50,952 bases of DNA from G020353115 sp964389685 (GTDB lineage: Bacteria > Bacteroidota > Bacteroidia > Bacteroidales > VadinHA17). The notes under the pieces are model-generated. The model saw nothing but the letters and a program-made list of their open reading frames with translations, was not told the origin of the DNA and did no database searches. Shown piece by piece: positions 8,136 to 16,976 of this stretch. Position 1 is the first letter of the stretch. Each line of letters opens with the position of its first letter. Both the position numbers and the translations under genes were made by a program. The stretch is from positions 1 through 50,952 of the forward strand of contig CAYMFM010000022.1 of assembly GCA_964389685.1 (NCBI GenBank), given 5' to 3'.

Positions 8136-8828
8136 ATGAAGAAGTACAGGCATATTCTCTTCGATCTGGATGGTACCTTGTGGGATTTTGAAGGAAATTC
8201 AAAAGAAGCATTTGCCGATATTTTTAAGGATTACAACCTTTCTGTATTGGATTCTGACTTCAGGAGGTTTGAAGAAGTGTACCATAAATTCAATAACCAG
8301 TTATGGGGTCAGTACAGGGAAGGAAAGATAGAGAAAGAGGTCTTACGGTGGATGCGGTTTTATCTTACACTGCAGGAATTCGGGATCGACGATAAATCGC
8401 TGGCAGAAAAAATTGATCAGCAATATATAACCATCAGTCCGGAGAAAACCAGATTAATTCCCTTTTCCCGGGAGATCCTGGAATATCTTCAACCAAAATA
8501 CACCCTTCATATTGTAACAAACGGATTCAACGAGGTACAATTTACCAAACTGCAGAATGCAGGACTGACCGATTTTTTTTCCAAAATAATCACTTCAGAA
8601 ATGGCGGGGTACCTGAAACCCAATCCGGAATTTTATTATTACACGCTGGAAATCATTCAGTCAAAACCAGGCGAGTGTCTGATGATCGGTGACAATTACC
8701 AGGTGGATATTGAAGGAGCGATGAGGATTGGCATAGACCAGGTATTTTTTAATCCCACAGGAGAAAACTTCCAATCGGAACCAACCTATCAGATAAAATC
8801 GCTGCTTGAACTGAAAGAGATCCTGTGA
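8136..8828 (+). CDS. HAD-superfamily phosphatase, YjjG-like nucleotidase
   Basis: This 230-residue haloacid-dehalogenase family hydrolase has motif I FDLDGTLWDF (nucleophile and acid/base Asp) near residue 12, motif II VTNGF, and motif IV GDNYQVDIEGA with the Mg-binding aspartates. The cap is helical. The overall pattern resembles the YjjG noncanonical pyrimidine nucleotidases, which dephosphorylate nucleoside monophosphates, but substrate cannot be read from sequence. The start is set by the promoter box at 8112-8119. dnaB converges from the right with a 20-bp gap. Confidence 0.88.
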   Translation: MKKYRHILFDLDGTLWDFEGNSKEAFADIFKDYNLSVLDSDFRRFEEVYHKFNNQLWGQYREGKIEKEVLRWMRFYLTLQEFGIDDKSLAEKIDQQYITISPEKTRLIPFSREILEYLQPKYTLHIVTNGFNEVQFTKLQNAGLTDFFSKIITSEMAGYLKPNPEFYYYTLEIIQSKPGECLMIGDNYQVDIEGAMRIGIDQVFFNPTGENFQSEPTYQIKSLLELKEIL

Positions 8829-8848
8829 TCCTGGTACTTGCCCTGGTT

Positions 8849-10336
8849 TCAGAACGGTTGCTCGTCACCACCCCCCTCGTTATTCATCCTCGATCCAATG
8901 GTAAAGGTTTTCTGACTGGCATCACCCTTCAGGTAATCGATTTCCATATCATCCAGATCCACAAACTTGGCTGTCTCATCCCGGAACCGCAGTTGGATAT
9001 CCCCCACCGGGCCATTCCTGTGTTTTGCAACGATGATTTCCGCCAATCCGACGGTTGAGTTTCCATCTTCATCTTCCGTTATCCCATATTTTTCAGGCCT
9101 GTGGATAAATATAACCATATCGGCATCCTGTTCGATAGCACCCGATTCCCGCAGGTCGGACAACTGGGGTCTCTTGCTGCCCGATCTCATTTCAACCGAC
9201 CGGTTTAACTGGGAGAGGGCAATAATCGGAACATTCAGTTCTTTGGCGATGGCTTTGAGTGACCGTGAGATATTGCTAACCTCCTGTTCCCTGTTTCCCC
9301 TGGCTTCGACAGGACCTGACATCAGCTGAAGGTAATCGACGATGATCAGTTCAACGTGGTACTGTAGTTTCAACCTCCTGCATTTGGCTCTCAGTTCAAA
9401 AATGGAAATGGCCGGTGTATCATCGATAAACAGCGGTGCTTCAACCAGGCTTTTGATCTTTGCATCCAGTTGTTTCCACTCCTTCTCATCGAGATTTCCA
9501 TTTCTGATCCGGTTTGAAGGCAATTCCGTTTCACTAACAATCAGCCGGTTAACCAGTTGGAGAGAAGACATTTCAAGTGAGAATACGGCAACCGGTTTAT
9601 TGTGTTCCACCGAAATATTCCGTGCCATGGAGAGGGCGAAAGCTGTTTTACCCATGGATGGTCGTGAAGCAACAATGATGAGGTCTGACTTTTGCCAGCC
9701 GGAAGTGATCCGGTCCAGTTTGGTATAGCCGGAGGGTACCCCGCTGAGGCTGTCTTCCCTTTTGCTTGCCTCTTCAATCTGCTCAATGGCCATCTGCATC
9801 AAAACATTTATCCTGGCAGTTTCCCTTTTTATGTTTCCTTCCGCTATCTCAAAGAGCTCCTGTTCTGACATATCAAGCAGGTCATCCACATCAATGCTGT
9901 CGTCGTATGCCCTGTTCTGGATATCTGTTGAAACCCGGATCAATTCCCTCTGAATGAACTTTTGGGCAACGATCCGTGCATGGTATTCGATGTGTGCTGC
10001 AGAAGCCACCCTGCTGGTAAGCTGTGTAATATAGAATGGCCCACCCACTTCCTCCAGCTCCTTTCTCGACCTGAGCTCCTCAGTAACGGTAAGAATATCA
10101 ATTGGTTTCTGGTTGGATGAAAGGTCCACTATGGCGCGGTATATTTTCTGGTGTGCCTCTTTATAAAAGCTCAAGGGTTGCAGAATATCCAGCACGGATA
10201 TGACAGCATCCTTCTCAAGCATAATGGCTCCCAATACTGCTTCTTCAAGATCAATTGCCTGTGGAGGGATCTTCCCGATATCCATGTTTACCGGATCAAT
10301 CCTGTGGTTTTTTTTGGATGGTTCTTTCAATGCCAT
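8849..10336 (-). CDS. dnaB: Replicative DNA helicase DnaB
   Basis: This 495-residue hexameric helicase unwinds DNA ahead of the replisome. The N-terminal primase-interaction domain begins near residue 24 (PPQAIDLEEAVLGAIM). The RecA-like C-terminal domain carries the Walker A segment SRPSMGKTAFAL, the Walker B region IIVDYLQLM, and SQLNRSVE before the arginine-rich motif. It is full length for the family. A -7 box at 10463-10470 predicts a leader of about 120 bases that contains two REP-like hairpins. Confidence 0.97.
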   Translation of the reverse strand: MALKEPSKKNHRIDPVNMDIGKIPPQAIDLEEAVLGAIMLEKDAVISVLDILQPLSFYKEAHQKIYRAIVDLSSNQKPIDILTVTEELRSRKELEEVGGPFYITQLTSRVASAAHIEYHARIVAQKFIQRELIRVSTDIQNRAYDDSIDVDDLLDMSEQELFEIAEGNIKRETARINVLMQMAIEQIEEASKREDSLSGVPSGYTKLDRITSGWQKSDLIIVASRPSMGKTAFALSMARNISVEHNKPVAVFSLEMSSLQLVNRLIVSETELPSNRIRNGNLDEKEWKQLDAKIKSLVEAPLFIDDTPAISIFELRAKCRRLKLQYHVELIIVDYLQLMSGPVEARGNREQEVSNISRSLKAIAKELNVPIIALSQLNRSVEMRSGSKRPQLSDLRESGAIEQDADMVIFIHRPEKYGITEDEDGNSTVGLAEIIVAKHRNGPVGDIQLRFRDETAKFVDLDDMEIDYLKGDASQKTFTIGSRMNNEGGGDEQPF

Positions 10337-10363
10337 AATTCACTATTTTTGAGAATTGAAGCT

Positions 10364-10383
10364 CCTCGCCGCAAGCAGCGAGG
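10364..10383. repeat. REP-like hairpin, copy 1
   Basis: The 20-base palindrome CCTCGCCGCAAGCAGCGAGG forms an imperfect G/C-rich stem and is followed by AAT. Copy 2 (10426-10445) shares the core GCCGC(A/T)AGCAGCG and the same orientation. Palindromes of this type, read as ATTCC(C/T)CGCTGC on the other strand, are familiar intergenic repeats in Bacteroidetes genomes. Confidence 0.6.
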
Positions 10384-10425
10384 AATCTTCGATCCTTTTG
10401 TTGTTAATTTTTTTGCGCTCGCTAA

Positions 10426-10445
10426 CCCTGCCGCTAGCAGCGGGG
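10426..10445. repeat. REP-like hairpin, copy 2, flanked by 8-bp direct repeats
   Basis: CCCTGCCGCTAGCAGCGGGG is a second copy of the same palindrome. It is bracketed by the direct repeat GCGCTCGC at 10415-10422 and 10449-10456, as if duplicated or inserted. Confidence 0.6.
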
Positions 10446-10462
10446 AATGCGCTCGCAGGATT

Positions 10463-10470
10463 CAAAGGTA
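10463..10470 (-). promoter_or_regulatory. -7 promoter box for dnaB
   Basis: The minus strand reads TACCTTTG, with a T-rich TTTTTTG upstream that could serve as a -33 element although the spacing is short. It lies 127 bases before the dnaB start. Confidence 0.5.
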
Positions 10471-10658
10471 TGAAATTGGGTGCGTCAAAAAAGATCTTTT
10501 TATAAACATCATGTTTAAAAAAAAGTGCAATTGTTAACAATTTTTTATTGGACATTCCCAACGATTGACTCCTCTAAAAAGTTCAAAAAAAAACGGAACA
10601 ATCAAATAGTGATTCTGCTTAGGATTTATAATTTTACTCCTGTTTAGGATCATCAGGT

Positions 10659-11483
10659 ATGCTGGAATTTCCAAATGCAAAAATCAACATCGGATTAAAC
10701 ATCATCCGCAAACGGCCCGATGGGTTTCACGATCTGGAAAGCCTCTTCTATCCCATTGGAATGTGTGATATACTTGAGTTTATACCAGCATCCACCCCTC
10801 CGGACCATTCCGTTTTCAGTTTTGAAAACACCGGGATCGTTCTTACCGATCCTGTTGAAAAAAATCTATGCGTTAAAGCCTATCGCCTGGTAAAAAGGAA
10901 ATATCCTTTACCATCCTTACAGATCCATCTGCACAAGGTCATCCCTCCCGGAGCGGGGTTGGGTGGTGGTTCTTCAAACGGGGCTTTCATGATCCGCATG
11001 TTATCCGCCGCATTTGATCTTGGAATGACACCACACGAAATGGAAGAGATGGCGGGTACACTGGGAAGTGATTGTCCCTTCTTTATCAGGAACCAACCTG
11101 CCTTTGCCACCGGAAGAGGAAACAACCTGGCACCGGCAGAACCCATCCTCTCGGGATATCACGTTGTTGTTGTTCATCCCGGGATACACATTAACACTTC
11201 GGAAGCCTATACAAAGGCAACTCCTGAAGAATCGGGTAAACGGCTATTTGAATCCATCAAACTGCCCATCCATGAATGGGAACAAACCATCCGGAATGAC
11301 TTTGAAGAACATATTGTCAATGACTATCCGGAGATCGGTAAGCTGAAGGAGGCACTTTACAGGTCCGGTGCCTTATACAGTTCATTATCAGGGAGCGGAT
11401 CGGCGGTTTATGGCATCTTTGAGAAAGCAGTTCCGTTGAAAGGGATCCCTTCAGAATATTTCATCTGGCAGGGCACACTTTAG
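10659..11483 (+). CDS. ispE: 4-diphosphocytidyl-2-C-methyl-D-erythritol kinase
   Basis: IspE phosphorylates CDP-methylerythritol in the non-mevalonate (MEP) isoprenoid pathway. The 274-residue protein is a GHMP kinase. It has the N-terminal segment PNAKINIGLNIIRKRPDGFH, the ATP-binding glycine loop PPGAGLGGGSSNGA near residues 90-105, GSDCPFF in the middle, and LSGSGSAVYG near the C terminus. Length is normal. The start ATG follows a modest A/T-rich leader. It converges with the biotin-carrier gene with only 6 bp between stops. Confidence 0.96.
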   Translation: MLEFPNAKINIGLNIIRKRPDGFHDLESLFYPIGMCDILEFIPASTPPDHSVFSFENTGIVLTDPVEKNLCVKAYRLVKRKYPLPSLQIHLHKVIPPGAGLGGGSSNGAFMIRMLSAAFDLGMTPHEMEEMAGTLGSDCPFFIRNQPAFATGRGNNLAPAEPILSGYHVVVVHPGIHINTSEAYTKATPEESGKRLFESIKLPIHEWEQTIRNDFEEHIVNDYPEIGKLKEALYRSGALYSSLSGSGSAVYGIFEKAVPLKGIPSEYFIWQGTL

Positions 11484-11489
11484 AAAGCA

Positions 11490-11825
11490 TTATTTCAGTT
11501 CAAGGATCAGTCCTCCTTTCGGAAGGGTTTGTCCCTCTTTTACATAAACCTGTTTAATGACGCCATCCCTGGAGATCAGGATTTTATTCTGCATTTTCAT
11601 CGCTTCCAGGATCACCACTTTTTCTCCCTTCTTCACTTTCTGACCTTTTTCCACAAACACTTTAATGATCGTTCCGGGAATGAAGGATAACAATTTTTTA
11701 TCATCCGGCTTATCCCAAACGGTTCTATTCTCAAACTTTCCAGTCAGCCTGGTTTTATATTGTGTCCCGTCAATATTTAAGAAACTGACCTCCTTTTTTG
11801 GAGTTTTCGATTTCTTCTCACTCAT
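11490..11825 (-). CDS. Biotin carboxyl carrier protein of acyl-CoA carboxylase/decarboxylase
   Basis: This 111-residue biotinyl domain protein has the biotin-attachment motif EAMKMQ, with the modified lysine at the usual 35-40 residues from the end. The N-terminal half is basic and linker-like. It should carry CO2 on biotin for the carboxyltransferase encoded just upstream (12-bp gap, same strand), so the pair forms an operon. A biotin carboxylase subunit or a membrane decarboxylase subunit is not in this window. Confidence 0.9.
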   Translation of the reverse strand: MSEKKSKTPKKEVSFLNIDGTQYKTRLTGKFENRTVWDKPDDKKLLSFIPGTIIKVFVEKGQKVKKGEKVVILEAMKMQNKILISRDGVIKQVYVKEGQTLPKGGLILELK

Positions 11826-11837
11826 GATGCGTGGATT

Positions 11838-13382
11838 TTAGAAAGGAGGAATTCCGTGTTTCTTTTTTGGGCCGGTCACTGCTTTATTATCAGACACCTC
11901 GATGGCATGCAGCAGGAGGGTTCTGGTTTCCGCCGGTTCAATCACCGAGTCGACATAGCCTTTTGCAGCAGCAACGTATGGATTGGCAAATTTATCCTTA
12001 TACTCCTTCACCTTTTGTGCCCTGACCTTCTCCGGGTCTTCAGCAGCATTAATCTCTCTCCTGAAGATAATGTTGGCTGCCCCTTCGGGACCCATCACGG
12101 CTATTTCAGCACCCGGCCATGAAAAAACGAAGTCGGCACGCAGGTGTCGCGAATTCATAGCAATGTATCCCCCGCCATAAGCTTTCCGGAGGATAACAGT
12201 GATTTTTGGCACGGTGGCTTCACTGTATGCATAGAGGACTTTCGCCCCATGCCGGATCACGCCTGCATGTTCCTGGTCTACGCCGGGAAGGTATCCTGGC
12301 AGATCGACAAGGGTAACGAGGGGAATATTGAATGCATCACAGAAGCGGATAAAGCGTGCTGCCTTATCGGAAGAGTCCACATCAAGAACACCGGCAAGGA
12401 CCAGTGGCTGATTAGCAACAAAACCAATGGTAGGGCCTCCGATTCTCCCGAATCCAATGACGATGTTTGTTGCCCAGAACTCCTGGATCTCAAAAAAATC
12501 GGAATCATCAACAATAGCCCTGATCACGTTTCTCACATCGTATGGCAGGGTTGGATCGCCGGGAACGATATTCTCGATCTTAAATCGCTCATTCGGCTCT
12601 TTCGGTTCAAAGGCTTTCGCTTTCTGTGTATTATTCCAAGGAATGAAGGTGATCAGCTTCTTGATCTGCTCGAAACACTCCTGCTCACTCTTCGCATAAA
12701 AATGGGCATTCCCTGAAATTTCACTATGGACCCTGGCTCCTCCCAGGTCTTCCATCGATATCTCTTCACCAAGGACTGTCTTGATCACCTCAGGACCGGT
12801 GATGAACATCTTTGAGATCTTGTCAACTACGAAGACAAAGTCGGTCAGAGCAGGGGAATAGACTGCTCCGCCGGCACAGGGTCCCAGGACAACTGATAAT
12901 TGAGGAATTACACCGGAGTTCAGGGTATTCCTGAAAAAAATCTCCCCATAGCCTGCCAGGGAGTTCACTCCTTCCTGTATTCTGGCTCCACCGGAATCGT
13001 TGATACCGATCAATGGAACACGCATTTTAAGGGCATGGTCCATGATCTTTGTTATCTTTCTCGAGTGCATCAGCCCGAGGGATCCGCCAGCAACTGTAAA
13101 ATCCTGTGCAAAAACGCAGATCGGTGCACCATAGATGGTTCCTGTACCGATTATCACACCATCACCATGGAGCGTTTTCTTATCCATATCAAAATCACGG
13201 GCTTCATGCTCAACGAAAAGATCATACTCATTAAAGGAATCTTCATCAAGAAGGGAAATAATCCGTTCACGGGCGGTCAGCTTACCCATTGCGACCTGCT
13301 TTTCGATGGCTTTATCTCCTCCACCTTTCAGGACCTGCTCGCGCCTTTCATGCAACTCTTTAATTTTTCTTTTTAGTGGCAT
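11838..13382 (-). CDS. Acyl-CoA carboxylase beta / methylmalonyl-CoA decarboxylase alpha subunit
   Basis: This 514-residue carboxyltransferase of the crotonase-like fold moves CO2 between biotin and an acyl-CoA. Recognisable segments are the N-terminal GKLTARERIISLLDEDSF, GINDSGGARIQEGV (first oxyanion hole), GPCAGGAVYSPALTDF, LVDLPGYLPGVDQEHAG and AYGGGYIAMNSR. These fit propionyl-/methylmalonyl-CoA enzymes. The partner biotin carrier follows directly. Whether it works as propionyl-CoA carboxylase (with a biotin carboxylase) or as a sodium-pumping methylmalonyl-CoA decarboxylase in propionate formation cannot be decided here, because the third subunit is absent. Confidence 0.93.
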   Translation of the reverse strand: MPLKRKIKELHERREQVLKGGGDKAIEKQVAMGKLTARERIISLLDEDSFNEYDLFVEHEARDFDMDKKTLHGDGVIIGTGTIYGAPICVFAQDFTVAGGSLGLMHSRKITKIMDHALKMRVPLIGINDSGGARIQEGVNSLAGYGEIFFRNTLNSGVIPQLSVVLGPCAGGAVYSPALTDFVFVVDKISKMFITGPEVIKTVLGEEISMEDLGGARVHSEISGNAHFYAKSEQECFEQIKKLITFIPWNNTQKAKAFEPKEPNERFKIENIVPGDPTLPYDVRNVIRAIVDDSDFFEIQEFWATNIVIGFGRIGGPTIGFVANQPLVLAGVLDVDSSDKAARFIRFCDAFNIPLVTLVDLPGYLPGVDQEHAGVIRHGAKVLYAYSEATVPKITVILRKAYGGGYIAMNSRHLRADFVFSWPGAEIAVMGPEGAANIIFRREINAAEDPEKVRAQKVKEYKDKFANPYVAAAKGYVDSVIEPAETRTLLLHAIEVSDNKAVTGPKKKHGIPPF

Positions 13383-13500
13383 TTCTTAGGGTATTTGTTT
13401 AGTAATCAGCGGTTAACATCGAAATCTTCCGCTGTAGGGTCGAAAAAAGCATACAACATTACAAAATCATATCAATTTATAAAAATTTATTTGACTAAAT

Positions 13501-14595
13501 TCATTTGGGGGCTATGACAAAGAGAAAAACGGCAATGATGGAATAGAGGATATTGGGGATCCATACGGCTAGCAATGCAGGGATGCTCCCGTTAATGGCA
13601 AACTGGGCACTGAACTGCATAAAGAATATATAGGAGAAGCTCAGGAAGATCCCCGCACCGATCTGGGCACCAATACCTTCTTTGGCTTTTCTTGACGATA
13701 AGGTCAGACCGATCAGTGTTAGAATGAATGTTGAGAAGGGCATTGCGTACCGGCTGTATCGTTCGATCATATATACTTCCACATTATCGGCTCCCTGCAG
13801 TTTCTGCTGATTGATAAATCGGTTCAGCTCATGCATGTTCATCGTTGATTTGATATTCTCCCTCCGTGCAAAATCAGACGGGAAAATGGTCAGGGTGGTA
13901 TCCAGGCGTCTTCCTTTCTCAATGGTCTCCTCAATCCCATCGATTGTGCGAATGTAGTAGTTGCGGACAGACCACTTGCTCAGCGCGGTATCCCACTTGA
14001 TGTAATCAGCCATCATTTTACTTTTCAACTGACCGCTATCATTAAACTCTTCCAGGGAGAATTTGTAACCCACATCCTGTAGGTTGCTATAACTCTCCAT
14101 GTAGATATAGACATTGGGGAGGATTTGCATGTGGATATCCCGGTCGGTGTACCGGACTGGATTGTTCCTGTAATAGAGTTCCTCAAATTCCAGCCGTTCT
14201 ATGTTGGCATGGGGTATCACGAAGTTGTTCAGGGTGAAGGTAAAAATTGCGATCAGAAGGGCGCTCAGGAAGTAGGGCCAGAGCAGGCGGTTAAAGCTCA
14301 TACCATTACTGAGCAGTGCGATAATCTCCGTGTTATAGGCCATCTTAGAGGTAAAGAAAATGACCGTAATGAAGGTAAACAGCGGACTGAAGAGCACAGC
14401 AAAATAGGGAATAAAATTCAAATAATAATCGAACAGTATGGCTCGCAAAGGAGCCTCCTTTTCAATGAAGTCATCAAGTTTTTCGGCAAAATCAAAGATC
14501 ACGGCGATCGAGATAATAAGCACCAGTGCATAGACAAAAGTTCCCAGGAATTTCCTGATGATGTAATAATCAACGATCCGAAGTTTCAGGTCCAT
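13501..14595 (-). CDS. LptF/LptG family permease
   Basis: This 364-residue inner-membrane protein is of the YjgP/YjgQ type. There are about six membrane helices in two groups (residues about 15-130 and 275-364) separated by a periplasmic beta-jellyroll-like region. The start IVDYYIIRKFLGTFVYAL is typical. Such proteins pair with LptB to extract lipopolysaccharide for transport to the outer membrane; LptF and LptG cannot be told apart confidently here. Its ATG overlaps the tgt stop by one base (TAATG), so translation is probably coupled to tgt. Confidence 0.92.
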   Translation of the reverse strand: MDLKLRIVDYYIIRKFLGTFVYALVLIISIAVIFDFAEKLDDFIEKEAPLRAILFDYYLNFIPYFAVLFSPLFTFITVIFFTSKMAYNTEIIALLSNGMSFNRLLWPYFLSALLIAIFTFTLNNFVIPHANIERLEFEELYYRNNPVRYTDRDIHMQILPNVYIYMESYSNLQDVGYKFSLEEFNDSGQLKSKMMADYIKWDTALSKWSVRNYYIRTIDGIEETIEKGRRLDTTLTIFPSDFARRENIKSTMNMHELNRFINQQKLQGADNVEVYMIERYSRYAMPFSTFILTLIGLTLSSRKAKEGIGAQIGAGIFLSFSYIFFMQFSAQFAINGSIPALLAVWIPNILYSIIAVFLFVIAPK

Positions 14596-15725
14596 TATAT
14601 CCTGTTCATCACTTTAGTAATCATCTGATCCTTCCATGCAGAGAATTCTCCATCTGCAATCTTTTTCCGGGCTTCTTTCATCAGCCAAAGATAGAAACAT
14701 AAATTATGAATCGTGGCAATCTGTGCTCCCAGCAACTCCCCTGACACAAATAAATGACGGATATAGGCTTTGGAATATTGTCTGCTTACATGGGAAGGTC
14801 CACCGGGATCGATTGGTGTATGATCATCTTTCCACTGACGATTTTTCATATTCATGATCCCGTGCCGGGTGTAGAGCATACCATTTCTTCCATTCCGTGT
14901 AGGTATAACGCAGTCGAACATATCGACTCCAAGACTGATCGATTCCAGAATATTACCCGGTGTACCGACACCCATTAAATACCTGGGTTTATCTTCCGGC
15001 AGGATGCGGTTGACAATCTCGGTCATTTCATACATCTGCTCTTCCGGTTCGCCCACCGACAAGCCCCCAATGGCATTTCCTTCCCGGTTACAGGATGCAA
15101 TCTTCTCAGCAGATTCTCTGCGGAGATCCGGATAGGTACTCCCCTGTACGATTGGAAAGAAAACCTGTTCATGCCCATAGAGGGGTTCTGTTTCATCAAA
15201 GGCTTTAATCCCCCTGTCAAGCCAAAAATGCGTTAATTGCATCGATTTCCCGGCATCCCGAACAGTGCAGGGATAGGGAGTACACTCATCGAATGCCATA
15301 GTGATGTCTGCCCCGATCAGCTTCTGGATCGTTACCACACGTTCCGGTGTAAAAAAATGAGCTGACCCATCAATGTGCGATTTAAAGGCAGCCCCCTCCC
15401 GGCTGAGTTTGCGGTTATCAGCCAGGGAGAAGACCTGGTATCCTCCGCTATCGGTGAGAATGGGCCTGGACCAGGAGATGAACTGATGCAGTCCGCCGGC
15501 TCCTTCAATGATATCGGTTCCGGGTCTCAGGTAGAGGTGATAGGTATTCCCTAATATAATCTGTGCATTGATCTCTTCTTCAAGATCGCGTTGAAGCACT
15601 CCTTTTACTGTGCCTCCAGTACCAACGGGCATGAAGACCGGTGTTTCAACCCTGCCGTGATCCGTTTCCAGAACACCTGTACGGGCTTCTGATTTAGGAT
15701 CTTTCCGGAGTACTTCGAATTTCAT
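14595..15725 (-). CDS. tgt: tRNA-guanine transglycosylase
   Basis: This 376-residue TIM-barrel enzyme exchanges guanine 34 for a queuosine precursor in tRNAs with GUN anticodons. Visible are TDSGGYQVFSL (Asp92), GGLSVGEPEEQMYE, and the nucleophile region GVDMFDCVIPTRNGRNG (Asp271). The zinc site is unusual. Where most bacterial enzymes have CxCxxC, residues about 306-316 read DPGGPSHVSRQ with no cysteine, although the histidine in ATIHNL (His340) is kept. I believe Bacteroidetes enzymes share this loss. It is the upstream gene of the tgt-LptF/G pair. Confidence 0.95.
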   Translation of the reverse strand: MKFEVLRKDPKSEARTGVLETDHGRVETPVFMPVGTGGTVKGVLQRDLEEEINAQIILGNTYHLYLRPGTDIIEGAGGLHQFISWSRPILTDSGGYQVFSLADNRKLSREGAAFKSHIDGSAHFFTPERVVTIQKLIGADITMAFDECTPYPCTVRDAGKSMQLTHFWLDRGIKAFDETEPLYGHEQVFFPIVQGSTYPDLRRESAEKIASCNREGNAIGGLSVGEPEEQMYEMTEIVNRILPEDKPRYLMGVGTPGNILESISLGVDMFDCVIPTRNGRNGMLYTRHGIMNMKNRQWKDDHTPIDPGGPSHVSRQYSKAYIRHLFVSGELLGAQIATIHNLCFYLWLMKEARKKIADGEFSAWKDQMITKVMNRI

Positions 15726-15839
15726 GATTCCTCTTTTCGGAATAAAGATACGGATTGTGAATAAAATTTTTCGACTTGTTAATCGTTTGTTTGTGTAACA
15801 CCGAAATGTTTGATAAAATTGCGTTCTAAATCTCCGCTG

Positions 15840-16976
15840 ATGAGTTTAACCGTTATCAGTCTGTTCTCATTTCAATATATTACACTGGGTATATTCATCC
15901 TTTGCCTGGCAATTCAACTGTTTTATTACCTGTTTTTTTATTCAAGACCAGGGTTTTCAAAATCTGAAACAAAAAAAGCGGCATCTTCACCGGTATCTGT
16001 GATCATCTGTGCAAAGAACGAGGCAAATAATCTCAGGCAATTCCTGCCCTCAATATTAACCCAGGATTATCCGGAATATGAAGTGATTGTAGTGAATGAC
16101 TGTTCGGAGGATGATACACAGAACCTCCTGGAGGAGTTCCAGGAGAAATACAGCCACCTGAAGGTATCCACCATAAAGAAGGACCCAAAATTCAAACACA
16201 CCAAAAAATTTGCCCTGCTTATCGGAATAAAAGCAGCCAGTCACGAATGGCTCCTGTTCACCGACGCCGATTGCTATGCTGAATCGACGGGATGGTTATC
16301 GGCCATGCAGAAAAATTTTACAAAGAATACCGATATTGTCCTGGGATATGGTGGGTACAGGCAAGAGAAAGGCCTTTTGAACAAATACATTCGTTATGAG
16401 ACCACTTTTATTGCAATGCAATTCCTGGGCTTTGCCATGGCAGGGGTTCCCTATATGGGTGTGGGGAGGAATCTGGCGTACAGGAAATCCTTCTTCTTCA
16501 AAAACAAAGGATTTTCATCCCATACCAATTTGGTCTCTGGCGATGACGATCTTTTAGTCAACATGCTTGCCCGAAAGGACAACACAAAAACAGAATATTC
16601 AAAACAAAGCCACATCCGGTCTGTACCAAAAACCAGTTTTATTGAATGGGTAAAGCAGAAAAAAAGGCATCTTACCACGGGATTGTATTATAAGAAAAAG
16701 CACAAGATCCTGTTGGGAGGTGAGGTGATCAGCCGCGAATTCTTTTATGCAACCTTTGTGTATCTGATGGCGACAAACACCCTGCTGCCCTGGATTCTGG
16801 GAGCATTCGTTTTCCGGTGGATTTGCCAGTTGACTATTTACAAATGTGCATTAATCAAATTGGAGGAAAAGCATTTATTATTATATTCGCTTATCTTTGA
16901 TATTTTATCACCATTCCTTAATCTCGGGATTTTTATTACAAACCTGTCAACGGAACAACGGCCTTCATGGAAGTAA
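15840..16976 (+). CDS. Membrane-associated family 2 glycosyltransferase
   Basis: This 378-residue GT2 enzyme begins with a membrane helix (about residues 5-35), then the GT-A domain: SVIICAKNEANNLRQFL, VIVVNDCSEDDTQ, and the metal-binding LFTDADCYAES. A later KRHLTTGLYYKK segment resembles the Q/RxxRW region of processive enzymes. Two or three C-terminal helices follow. It probably adds a sugar to an envelope glycan or lipid; the acceptor is unknown. ATG 15840 is chosen over an in-frame TTG at 15810. The 3' end overlaps the sigma-factor gene by 10 bp. Confidence 0.88.
   Translation: MSLTVISLFSFQYITLGIFILCLAIQLFYYLFFYSRPGFSKSETKKAASSPVSVIICAKNEANNLRQFLPSILTQDYPEYEVIVVNDCSEDDTQNLLEEFQEKYSHLKVSTIKKDPKFKHTKKFALLIGIKAASHEWLLFTDADCYAESTGWLSAMQKNFTKNTDIVLGYGGYRQEKGLLNKYIRYETTFIAMQFLGFAMAGVPYMGVGRNLAYRKSFFFKNKGFSSHTNLVSGDDDLLVNMLARKDNTKTEYSKQSHIRSVPKTSFIEWVKQKKRHLTTGLYYKKKHKILLGGEVISREFFYATFVYLMATNTLLPWILGAFVFRWICQLTIYKCALIKLEEKHLLLYSLIFDILSPFLNLGIFITNLSTEQRPSWK

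Larger units (their letters stand above)
10337..10658. other. 322-bp gap between divergent dnaB and ispE
   Basis: This divergent intergenic region holds two REP-like hairpins and the dnaB -7 box. The ispE side is A/T-rich. No gene is supported: the small open frames here run through the hairpins and look random. Confidence 0.65.

Noticed and set aside
12144..12716. 190-residue plus-strand frame opposite the carboxyltransferase
   Set aside because: It is long, but lies wholly within the complementary strand of a clear gene and shows no domain features.
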